Source: Verrucomicrobiales bacterium
GTDB taxonomy: Bacteria > Verrucomicrobiota > Verrucomicrobiia > Verrucomicrobiales > DEV007
DNA: 56,137 bases
Assembly (NCBI GenBank): GCA_013213905.1
Contig: JABSSQ010000519.1
Location: forward strand, 1 to 56,137
Reading direction: 5' to 3'
How positions within the stretch are numbered: the first letter of the stretch is position 1; every line of letters begins with the position of its first letter. Both the position numbers and the translations under genes were made by a program. Shown piece after piece: positions 18,601 to 25,489 of the stretch. A model generated the notes under the pieces. That model saw nothing but the letters and a program-made list of their open reading frames with translations. It had not been told where the DNA came from and ran no database searches.

Positions 18601-20973
18601 CACCATTTTCTTGAGACTGCCGGGGCGGTTCTCGGGATCGGGATGGGCGTTGTCGAAAATGAAAGCTTCCTTGCGCGACATTTTCACACCCAGTGGCGGT
18701 ACGTCGTCGAGGTCATCTTCCGGGCGCGGGGGGAGTTCGACGCCATCGAAGGGATAACGCTCGAAGGTTTCGGGCGGTGCCCAGAACGGAAGGTGAGGAC
18801 GAAAGATGCCGGCGGCGAGAAAGAGGGGTTCGCTCTTTTTCGCCGTCTGCATCACGTCGGTGACGTAGTCGACGGTGTATTCGTCAGTCTGCTTCTCGAC
18901 TTCGTGAACACCCCAGTCCCAACTCGCGCTGGCGAGTTGCTTGTGTCCGTCTTCCCGGGTGTAGCCGTTGTAGTTGGATTCGGGCTTGTGGGCATGGAGG
19001 TTGAGTTTTTGAAAAGCCTGGAAAGAGGGATTGTCCTGGCGGTCGGTGCCGGTGCCTCCGTGGTGAAAGATTTTTCCGGCGCCGTCGGTGCGGTAGCCGT
19101 GGTTGCCGAAGAACTGGGGAAGCGTGACCACATCGGGAAGCAGTTGCTTCCAGGGGGAGCCGTTGGAATATACGCCGGAAGTCGTCGGAGCGAGGCCGGT
19201 GAGAATGGCGGTCCGGGAAGGGTTGCAGGCGGGGACGGCGCAGTAGGCGCGGGAGAAAAAGGCGCCGCGTGCAGCAAGGCGTTTCAGGTTGGGCGTCTGG
19301 ATCGGGTTGTCATCGTCGAAGAGCGTGGTCCAGTCGTTCATGTCATCGATGGCGATGAAGAGAATGTCCGGCCGCGAAGCGGCCGCGGTTTTTGGTTTTT
19401 GGTTTTTGATTTTCGGTTTCGGTTTCGGTTTCGGTTGGGCACCTTTCGAGACGGCGTTGCCTCCTCCAGGACTCCCTTCGGGAACGGATGCTCCGGCGGC
19501 GTTGAGGGTTTCTTCAGGGGGGCGTTTCAGGTAGGTTCGAAGGTTAGGAAGGTCGTGTTCGTAGGGGATTCGGGGGCTTGTTGGGCGTTCTAGCAAGCCG
19601 CGAGGGCGGAAGTTTTCGGGTGCCACCACTTCTTCGCCGTGGGCGATGCAGAGTTGGAGCAATTCTTCGGTGAGTTCAGGATGCTCCTGAGCGAGGTTCC
19701 GGGTTTCCCCGATGTCGGCGCTGAGATTGTAGAGTTCCAGCTTGGCGTCCTTGCCGTTGCGGACCAACTTCCAGTCACCACGACGAATGCCCATGTCCTC
19801 GTAGTGGATGACGTGGTGCGGGGATTTGGCACCCGGTTTGCCGAGGAGAACGTCGAGTCCGTCTTTGCCATCTATCTTGCGGTCAGTAGGAACCGTGCCT
19901 CCCACGAGTTTAGCAAGCGAAGGAAGCAGGTCGATTGACATGAGAAACTCATTCGACTCACTCCGGGCAGGAATGGTTCCGGGCCACCAGGCGACGAAGG
20001 GTTCGCGTTGGTGCCCTTCATATTTGGGACCGCCTTTGTTCCCTCTAAGGCCGCCCATGACCTCCTGAGAACCAACTCCACCGTTGTCGGAGGTGAAGAT
20101 TACCAGGGTATTCTCATCGAGTTCGAGCTCGCGCAGCGTGTCAAGAATGCGCCCCACAGAGTCGTCCACTTCCTCCGTTGTGGAGCGGTTTACGACGCCT
20201 TCGGCGCGGTCAAAATGCTGGCGCCTCGCGTAGCGTGGAAAGTGAACATAGGCATGGGGGACATAGCAAAAGAAAGGCTGCGTCGTTCCCGGTTCTTGAT
20301 TCCTATTGTTTAGTTCTTTGATCCATTCGATGGCTTTGTCGGTGAATGTTTCGGAGAGTAGTGCCTGGTCATGGGCATCGGCGACGTAGGCGACTGGATC
20401 GTTCTGCAGGATGACGGGCAGGGGGGTGTAGGGCTCCTTGGTGATACGGTGCTTGTTGCCATTGCCCGGCCACATGTCATTCGAGTAGGGAATGCCGTAG
20501 TAGTGATCAAAGCCGTTCGCGAGGGGGAGGAATTCGTTCTGGTCGCCCAAGTGCCATTTGCCGAAACAGCCAGTGGCGTAGCCCACTTCTTTGAGCATGT
20601 CCGCGATCGTGACTTCGTCAGGATTGAGCCCCCAGTTCTCTCCGGGGAAATGAACCGTTCCGTCCATCTCGATTCGTCGCGCGTGGGTGCCGGTCAGCAT
20701 GGCGGCGCGAGACGGAGTGCAGGCTGTGTTGGAGGTGTAGTATTGGCGCAGACAGAGGCCTTCTGCCGCCATGCGGTCTAGGTTGGGGGTCTGGTTGGCG
20801 GTGTTACCGAAGGGGCCAATTTCGCCCCATCCCATGTCATCGATGTAGAAGAGCACGATGTTCGGACGGAGAGCGTCCGAAGTTGCTGGTTCTTGGTTCT
20901 TAGCTTTTGGTTCCTGGGCTTTTGTGGAGCACAGGAGAACTAGAGCGGGAAGGAGATGAGTTAGGATTTTCAT
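14377..20973 (-). CDS. Giant multi-enzyme fusion: sulfatase A / sulfatase B / beta-sandwich / GH32 fructan hydrolase / sulfatase C
   Basis: Uninterrupted 2198-aa ORF with three sulfatase active sites (ACTPSR, ACNPSR, ACTPSR) and all canonical GH32 motifs (WLNDPNG, QRDPRV, ECIDM); signal peptide MKILTHLLPALVLLCSTKA. Confidence 0.93.
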   Translation of the reverse strand: MKILTHLLPALVLLCSTKAQEPKAKNQEPATSDALRPNIVLFYIDDMGWGEIGPFGNTANQTPNLDRMAAEGLCLRQYYTSNTACTPSRAAMLTGTHARRIEMDGTVHFPGENWGLNPDEVTIADMLKEVGYATGCFGKWHLGDQNEFLPLANGFDHYYGIPYSNDMWPGNGNKHRITKEPYTPLPVILQNDPVAYVADAHDQALLSETFTDKAIEWIKELNNRNQEPGTTQPFFCYVPHAYVHFPRYARRQHFDRAEGVVNRSTTEEVDDSVGRILDTLRELELDENTLVIFTSDNGGVGSQEVMGGLRGNKGGPKYEGHQREPFVAWWPGTIPARSESNEFLMSIDLLPSLAKLVGGTVPTDRKIDGKDGLDVLLGKPGAKSPHHVIHYEDMGIRRGDWKLVRNGKDAKLELYNLSADIGETRNLAQEHPELTEELLQLCIAHGEEVVAPENFRPRGLLERPTSPRIPYEHDLPNLRTYLKRPPEETLNAAGASVPEGSPGGGNAVSKGAQPKPKPKPKIKNQKPKTAAASRPDILFIAIDDMNDWTTLFDDDNPIQTPNLKRLAARGAFFSRAYCAVPACNPSRTAILTGLAPTTSGVYSNGSPWKQLLPDVVTLPQFFGNHGYRTDGAGKIFHHGGTGTDRQDNPSFQAFQKLNLHAHKPESNYNGYTREDGHKQLASASWDWGVHEVEKQTDEYTVDYVTDVMQTAKKSEPLFLAAGIFRPHLPFWAPPETFERYPFDGVELPPRPEDDLDDVPPLGVKMSRKEAFIFDNAHPDPENRPGSLKKMVQCYQAASDYADEMVGRLIDELDATGRADNTIIVLWSDHGYHLGDKNACVKFTLWEKANRVPFIIVVPPALRSSWSEEGGVTQPGTVIDRPVSLLDIYPTLADLAGLEVGDHLDGNSLVPLLKNPEAEWSEPAIMTQGKGNHAVRSDRWRYICYSDGTEELYDHQKDPWEWTNLAGQSEYAPVIAEHRKWVPVEKELPPVTQKPKPKPAKQPTTKAPEGHPADPSDLILADFEGSDFGQWITTGDAFGSGPITRDNSSNRLEPFIGNGLANSYRPNDKPTGTLTSPGFKLERDYLHFLIGGGNHPGETGIRLLIDDQPARTATGLSKKNEQKQEVMAWTSWDIAEFKGKEARVEIFDHRSGGWGHIQVDHIFQSDLTLKEAKPVSITLKGTPAAPKVSRAAAAPKAPAKPAVTPPTSSSFSPPPKPGVALKDEWSTFPLYDQVGYDQALRPQFHFTSRMGWLNDPNGMVYYDGEWHMLFQHNAKGNPSATKSWGNAVSPDLIYWEQLPHAINPYPKVDGSEGVHAIWSGSAVVDVNNALGKQKGDTKTLFALYSATHDKFFQGGAYSTDKGRTWTKINDGKPVIPHQEGFSKGQRDPRVFYFAPGDFYVTIMMIGGPDRLVRLWKSTNLLDWEIIGDIPNKAAECIDMYAVPVDGDPDNVRWIISDAGAHYEIGEFDGKTWKGYGAVDANDRRLKFDYGDAWYAAQAFNQGPAGRVVHVGWLRAKQPGYRPFLEANMPFNQQMSVPIEITLKTTPDGIEMFRNPVQEIEKLYAITRNLENLSAAKANEELSDLLPELIDLNLKFSPEKDFTLYLRGLKILFDAEAQEFEFTNTARVEGERAAWNKSGPYRDNGLRRIPAPAVDGQVTLRALVDRASLELFINDGAAAASFVVVPDPADRRIAIEGNDDLKIHSLVVHELKSAWGNGVAPVPAEAEVAKTPPPKSIQAAPTKPAPAKAPPTKNLKPVQNPRAPGDQPNVVVIFIDDMGYGDIGPFGSDHPTPNLDRMAAEGLKLTDFYVSSTACTPSRSALLTGCYADRLEMGRSVVFPADERGLNPDEITIADLLKQGGYATGCFGKWHLGDQPEFMPLAQGFDEYQGIPYSNDMWVNGNKKRNYPPLPWIVQNEPVAHIPDAENQARITDAITEAAVEFIIRHQDEPFFAYVPHSAVHSPHMVTPERLEAAGGDVMRALIGEIDHSTGRILNTLRQLGLDENTFVLFTNDNGGAGKTSSGPLRGHKFGPKYEGHMRVATLAWWPGKIPAASVTSEIGATIDLLPSIASIAGLAAPNDRILDGHDISDILLGDRKAKSPHEILFYENGGARRGKWKLIHYPAKKETITELYNLETDLGEENNIAAQHPDIVTELVEALESHVASIAEGIRPAGRIDNPKPLLSSSDDVPTLVEYLNSK
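15810..17300 (-). other. GH32 catalytic and C-terminal beta-sandwich domains (approximate bounds)
   Basis: LRPQFHFTSRMGWLNDPNGMVYYDGEWHMLFQHN, GFSKGQRDPRVFYF, AAECIDMYAVPVDG, LVDRASLELFINDGAAAASF. Confidence 0.9.
17480..17935 (-). other. GH32-associated (DUF4980-like) beta-sandwich domain (approximate bounds)
   Basis: LILADFEGSDFGQWITTGDAFGSGPITRD...DYLHFLIGGGNHPGETGIRLLIDDQ...GGWGHIQVDHIFQSD. Confidence 0.7.
18020..19380 (-). other. Sulfatase domain B of the fusion, iduronate-2-sulfatase-like (approximate bounds)
   Basis: RPDILFIAIDDMNDWTTLFDDDNPIQTPNLKRLAARG...VPACNPSRTAILTGLAPTTSGVYSN...GAGKIFHHG. Confidence 0.8.
19388..19433. repeat. Heptamer array (4 units) running into three GTTTCG hexamers, in the linker before sulfatase domain B of the 2198-aa fusion
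   Basis: GTTTTTG GTTTTTG GTTTTTG ATTTTCG GTTTCG GTTTCG GTTTCG; encodes PKPKPKIKNQKPKT. Confidence 0.75.
19520..20880 (-). other. Sulfatase domain A of the fusion (approximate bounds)
   Basis: RPNIVLFYIDDMGWGEIGPFGN...NTACTPSRAAMLTGTHARR...CFGKWHLGDQ. Confidence 0.85.
20285..20319. repeat. Heptamer array (5 units) inside sulfatase domain A of the 2198-aa fusion
   Basis: GTTCCCG GTTCTTG ATTCCTA TTGTTTA GTTCTTT; encodes KELNNRNQEPGT. Confidence 0.7.
20882..20916. repeat. Heptamer array (5 units) after the signal peptide of the 2198-aa fusion
   Basis: GTTGCTG GTTCTTG GTTCTTA GCTTTTG GTTCCTG; encodes QEPKAKNQEPAT. Confidence 0.8.
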
Positions 20974-21052
20974 CAGATTGCAGACTGAAGAGGGTTAGGT
21001 GAGTGACTGAACAGATTCGGAGCGCAGTGAAGAGAGACGGAGCGAAGAGAAG

Positions 21053-21910
21053 TCAATTGGGTATGGCGCCGGGGTGGGCGCAGACGGCTGCTGCGGTGTG
21101 GCAGGCTTGTTCAAGGGTGTTTGAAACGGGAAGCCCCTCGAGCCGGCCGAGAGCGAAGGCGGCGGTGAAGGCGTCGCCGGCGCCAACGGTGTCGACTACG
21201 GCGGTAGGAAGGCCGGAGTGTTTGACGGTTTCGGTTGAAGAACGATAAATCGCGCCCTTGGCTCCTTGCGTCATGACCAGCGCTGTGAGCTGGTATTTTT
21301 CGAGAATCGCGAGGAGCGGGTCTGGGGAATTGGTCACGCCACAGGCTGACAAGATTGGGGTGAGCTCCTCATCGCTGAACTTAAGAAGGTCGGCATTTTC
21401 GAGGGATTGCCGAATGATGGAATCGTCAAAGAAAGGAACGCGAAGATTGATGTCGAGGATGCGGGGCGTTGCATGGGACTTGGCGACTTCGAGTCCGTGT
21501 AAAATCGTCTGCTGGGAGAGTTGGCTACGTTGGCAGAGGGTGCCGAAGTAGACGGTGTCTGCCGATTCGATCAGTGCTTCGAGTTCCGGGTTCCAGATGA
21601 TGCTGTCCCAGGCAGCGTTGTCGTGAATCGTGTAAGTTGGCCTGCCCTCGGCATCGGTATCGACACCGACAGTTCCAGTTGCTAGTTCGGCGACTACCTG
21701 CATATAACTGGTTTGAACGCCAAAACTGCTGAGAATCTGGATCGCCTCTTCTCCGCGCGCATCATCACCCACCGCACTGACCATGCTGACCTTTCCTCCG
21801 AGAAGAGCCGCGTGGCAGGCGAAGTTGGCAGGTGCCCCCCCAAAACGGGCACCGTCCGGGAAAAGATCCCAGAGCACTTCGCCAAAAGAAACGAGATGCG
21901 GTTCCCTCAT
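21053..21910 (-). CDS. PfkB-family carbohydrate kinase, probable fructokinase
   Basis: FGEVLWDLFPDGARFGGAPANFACHAALLGG; VDTVGAGDAFTAAFALG. Confidence 0.9.
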   Translation of the reverse strand: MREPHLVSFGEVLWDLFPDGARFGGAPANFACHAALLGGKVSMVSAVGDDARGEEAIQILSSFGVQTSYMQVVAELATGTVGVDTDAEGRPTYTIHDNAAWDSIIWNPELEALIESADTVYFGTLCQRSQLSQQTILHGLEVAKSHATPRILDINLRVPFFDDSIIRQSLENADLLKFSDEELTPILSACGVTNSPDPLLAILEKYQLTALVMTQGAKGAIYRSSTETVKHSGLPTAVVDTVGAGDAFTAAFALGRLEGLPVSNTLEQACHTAAAVCAHPGAIPN

Positions 21911-23247
21911 CCTTTAGAGACTCCCAGTTCGTGTTCAATGGACTCGAGCGAGCGGCCCTTGGTCTCAGGCACCATCCATTTCACCCAGATGAGTTGAAGC
22001 ACCATCATGAAGGCGAAGAACCCGAAGACGACTGAAGGAGCAAACTTTTCAACCACGGCAGGGAAGAAGAGAGTGAGCAGAGCCGCGAAAACCCAGTGGG
22101 TAGCGCTGCCGATCGACTGCCCGTAGGCACGGAAACGGTTGGGGAAGATTTCAGAAATGAAGACCCAGATGACCGCCCCCTGACCCACGGCGTGAGCAGC
22201 GATGAAAGCGAAAATGCAGATGGGCACGATGCCGAAATTTTCTGTCTTGAAAGCCCAGGAGCAGAGTCCAAGGGAAAGAATGTAACCGAAAGAGCCAATG
22301 AAGAGCAGGGTACGACGGCCCAGTTTGTCGATCAGCCAAAGACCGACGAAAGTGAAAATCAGGTTGGTCACTCCGATACCGACCGATTGGAGAAGGGCTG
22401 CGTTTTCTTCAAGGCCGGTAAGTTCGAAAATACGTGGCGCGAAATAGAGGATCGCGTTGATACCGGAGAGCTGATTGAAAAACGCGATGAGAAAGGCAAG
22501 AGCGATCGGAACTTGGAGGCTGGCAGCTTTTTGACCATCAGGTCTTTCTCGCTCTTCGACGACCTCTTCGATTTCTTTCGCAAGTTTTTCAATTTCATCC
22601 GGAGCTAGGTCAGGATTGACCTCGCTGAGCACTTTGATGCCGGCGTCTTGATCTCCTTCTTTACCAATGAGCCAGCGCGGACTTTCAGGAAGGGTGAGAC
22701 ACATCAGGGAGTAGATGATGGCGGGAATGGCTTCGATTCCGAGCATCCAGCGCCATGCCTGATCCCCGATACCACCGAGCGCGGCATTGGAAGCGAAGGC
22801 GAGGAGAATACCGAAGACGATATTGAACTGAAACATCCCGGCGAGTCGCCCCCGTTTTTCGGGCGGTGCAATTTCCGAGATGAAGAGTGGAGCGGCGACC
22901 GTCGAGATGCCGACCCCGAGACCACCGATGAAACGGGCGATGAGAAACGAAAGAGGATCATTCGCCATGGCTGACCAGATAGCCGAAACGAAGTAGAGCA
23001 AGCCGATCGATAGAAGGGTCTTCTTTCTCCCGAACAGATTGGTTGGGAAGCCACCGATAAGCGAACCGAGGACGGTGCCCCAGAGAGCCGCCGAAATAGC
23101 AAAGCCATGCATGAAGTCGTTCAGGCCCCAAAGCTCCTGGATGGACTGCTCGGCACCCGAAATTACCACGGTATCAAAACCGAAGAGGAATCCCGCCAGA
23201 GCAGCGGTGATGGACCAGAGAATCAGCTTCGGGTTCGAGTTGTTCAT
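21907..23247 (-). CDS. Sugar-porter-family MFS transporter
   Basis: GFDTVVISGAEQ, GRKKTLL, LPESPRWLIGKEG, VPETKGRSLESIE. Start moved from the ORF-track position to MNNSNPKLILW at 23247. Confidence 0.92.
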   Translation of the reverse strand: MNNSNPKLILWSITAALAGFLFGFDTVVISGAEQSIQELWGLNDFMHGFAISAALWGTVLGSLIGGFPTNLFGRKKTLLSIGLLYFVSAIWSAMANDPLSFLIARFIGGLGVGISTVAAPLFISEIAPPEKRGRLAGMFQFNIVFGILLAFASNAALGGIGDQAWRWMLGIEAIPAIIYSLMCLTLPESPRWLIGKEGDQDAGIKVLSEVNPDLAPDEIEKLAKEIEEVVEERERPDGQKAASLQVPIALAFLIAFFNQLSGINAILYFAPRIFELTGLEENAALLQSVGIGVTNLIFTFVGLWLIDKLGRRTLLFIGSFGYILSLGLCSWAFKTENFGIVPICIFAFIAAHAVGQGAVIWVFISEIFPNRFRAYGQSIGSATHWVFAALLTLFFPAVVEKFAPSVVFGFFAFMMVLQLIWVKWMVPETKGRSLESIEHELGVSKG

Positions 23248-23303
23248 GGTGCCATGATAGAGAGCGCCGGGGAATTGAAAATGGTTTACCTTCTGTTTGT
23301 TTT

Positions 23304-24251
23304 GTGACAGATTGTGATTTTGTGTCGAAATTCGTGATGAATCAGGGTACTGAAAAGAAGGCAATTATGGGAGTGGAAGCTCCATATTTTCTGATGTGGA
23401 GGCCGCTAGAGCCCGATCTGGAGCGAGACTGGGAGCGGCAGTGGTTTGGTCACGAATTGAATACTGAGGCCGTTTTTAATATCAGAGGGATCGGGATTCG
23501 GGAACCGATGTTCAACGCCAATGTGAATCGCCCGGCGGGCACAGGTGACTGGCTCATGATGCTGTTTCATGAGGCGGCCCGGCTTGATTCAGAGAGAGTT
23601 GATGCATCGGTAGATCCCATGACCCTTGTGATTTGGGAGCCAGGGGTGCCACAATTTTACAGCTGGGTAAAAGCTGCAGGGCAAGAGCCCCATTCATGGA
23701 TGCATGTCGAAGGAACGTCAGTGTTGCGCCTGATCAGGACTTTGGGTTTGCCCCGGAATGTGCCGTTTGTTCTGCCGGATGCTTCGGTGATGGATGGCGC
23801 TCTAGCGCTGATGCTTGAAGAGATGCGGGAGGATCACCCTGACAAAGTAATCTTGCAGAACCTGTTCGAGAATTGGGCTCGGGGTGTTCGCCGGCAGACA
23901 CAGCCTGTAGAATCAGCCAGGAATGTATCTCCGGCCTTGCTTCGCATTCGTCGCTATCTTGACTCTGATTTTCGGAGAATTCCTCCTTTGGATGAATTGG
24001 CGGAAATGGCCGCGATGTCGCGAAGTCATCTCTGTCATCAGTTCAAGGAATGCTATGGCTCTTCGATCAGTGAGTATGTGATTCGGAAGCGAATGGCCGC
24101 GGCGCAACGATTGCTCTACGATCTCGAATTGAGGCCCGGGGATATTGCGGAGGCAGTGGGGTATCCTGACATTTATCAATTTTCGAAGCAGTTCAAAAAA
24201 TCGTTTGGCATCAGTCCAACTCGCTACCGACGCGAGCAGGTTCAATCGTAG
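23304..24251 (+). CDS. AraC-family transcriptional regulator
   Basis: C-terminal two-HTH domain: LDELAEMAAMSRSHLCHQFKECYGSSISEYVIRKRMAAAQRLL...IAEAVGYPDIYQFSKQFKKSFGISPTRYR. Start likely 23337 or 23367 (the latter preceded by AAGAAGG). Confidence 0.9.
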   Translation: MTDCDFVSKFVMNQGTEKKAIMGVEAPYFLMWRPLEPDLERDWERQWFGHELNTEAVFNIRGIGIREPMFNANVNRPAGTGDWLMMLFHEAARLDSERVDASVDPMTLVIWEPGVPQFYSWVKAAGQEPHSWMHVEGTSVLRLIRTLGLPRNVPFVLPDASVMDGALALMLEEMREDHPDKVILQNLFENWARGVRRQTQPVESARNVSPALLRIRRYLDSDFRRIPPLDELAEMAAMSRSHLCHQFKECYGSSISEYVIRKRMAAAQRLLYDLELRPGDIAEAVGYPDIYQFSKQFKKSFGISPTRYRREQVQS

Positions 24252-24253
24252 TG

Positions 24254-25489
24254 TCAGAAAGAGACCTCCCATTGCAGGCGAAAGCGAGCTTCAGATTCCG
24301 CACCGGTGGGGGAGTTCATGTTCAGGGTTGATACGTCGGCGCTGATTTTGTTGCGGTGCCCGTTGAAGTACCAGTTAGTACCGAGGGCAAATTCCCATTG
24401 AGCGTTGTTGGAAAGTGAGACGTCCGGCGTGACGTGAGCCGCTCGAGCGACCAGTTCCAGAGGCTTTGGCAGATGGATACAATACTCGGACGGGAACGTG
24501 CCGATCTGGGCGTAGCCGCCGAGGATCGATTGGTGAGTGCCTGTGCCGCGGGTTTCAATGTCTTTCCAATGGAGTTCCTGCTGCCAGGACCATCCTCGCC
24601 ACTTGGCCGCGGTTTCGAACATGATTTGGTTGAAACGGTAATTGCCAAAGCCATAGCCTGGTAACTGACCTCCCCCTGAACTCGAGAAGCGGGTGAAGCG
24701 ACTGTCTCCATACACGGCGCCAAGGGTGACCGCAGAAATGAAGTCCTCGGTGCGGTCCAAGTCGGCTTGGCTGAAGCCGAGAACTTCGCCCTGGGGATTC
24801 CATTGCCATCTCACCATCCAGAGTCCGCTATCATCAGCGTAGCTGGCGCCGAGGCCATACCCACTGAGGTATTGCAGCCAGACAGTGGAATCAAAGCTTT
24901 CCCCTTCATTGAGGCGAAAGTTCAGGCTCGTGCCCATCTGGCGATCGAGAGTGAACCAGTAGTTTGAGAGGGAGCGGTCAACGAACTGTTGCTTGCCAGA
25001 GGAATCGATCCGTTCGCGGTTGTAATCGGATTTCCATTGGCCCACTCGGACATTGAAGGTGTCAGTGATATGCCAGGTGCCGCGGTAGTCGAGCAGTGAG
25101 TTGGTGGGGAAGTTGTATTCGGAATAGATTTCCAGATCTTCGGAAAACAAAGTCCCACCACCCTTGACTCGACCACGCTTGAGCTCAGTCGCTCCGTTAG
25201 GAGGTGGTTGCAGGTCGCTGACGGAGCGAATCTGTCCCGGGAGGCTGTCTGTCCGAAACTGAAATCGAAGCCCAATCCAGAGGTCTGTTTGTTCGTCAGG
25301 AGATGTGTAGCGAAGACCCTTGTCGGCGTCGTACCGTAAGTAAGGCGCAGAACTCTCCGAAGTGGAATCAAAGAGGGGCTGTTCAGCTGGATCGCTCGCT
25401 TCCAGTCGGGCAGAGAGCAGTAGGAGAGCCAGAGCCACCAATCGCGATGAAAACAGCGAGGCAACCGGTTCGTGGCAGTGGTGGGTCAT
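24254..25489 (-). CDS. Outer-membrane porin-like protein (OprP/phosphate-selective-porin-like)
   Basis: Beta-strand-rich: DLWIGLRFQFRTD, YSEYNFPTNSLLDYRGTWHITDTFNVRVGQWKSDYNRERIDSSGKQQFVDRSLSNYWFTLDRQMG; terminal aromatic FRLQWEVSF. Confidence 0.7.
   Translation of the reverse strand: MTHHCHEPVASLFSSRLVALALLLLSARLEASDPAEQPLFDSTSESSAPYLRYDADKGLRYTSPDEQTDLWIGLRFQFRTDSLPGQIRSVSDLQPPPNGATELKRGRVKGGGTLFSEDLEIYSEYNFPTNSLLDYRGTWHITDTFNVRVGQWKSDYNRERIDSSGKQQFVDRSLSNYWFTLDRQMGTSLNFRLNEGESFDSTVWLQYLSGYGLGASYADDSGLWMVRWQWNPQGEVLGFSQADLDRTEDFISAVTLGAVYGDSRFTRFSSSGGGQLPGYGFGNYRFNQIMFETAAKWRGWSWQQELHWKDIETRGTGTHQSILGGYAQIGTFPSEYCIHLPKPLELVARAAHVTPDVSLSNNAQWEFALGTNWYFNGHRNKISADVSTLNMNSPTGAESEARFRLQWEVSF

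Noticed and set aside
13466-20781. Antisense ORFs 13466..14266, 14869..15414, 16450..17451, 18478..19593 (+) opposite GH32/sulfatase genes
   Set aside because: Mirror images of conserved catalytic domains on the minus strand; no independent evidence of coding.
5704-20916. Heptamer arrays considered as a CRISPR array or phage/integron attachment sites
   Set aside because: Units are 7 bp and contiguous with no spacers; not CRISPR. No integrase or transposase gene is nearby.
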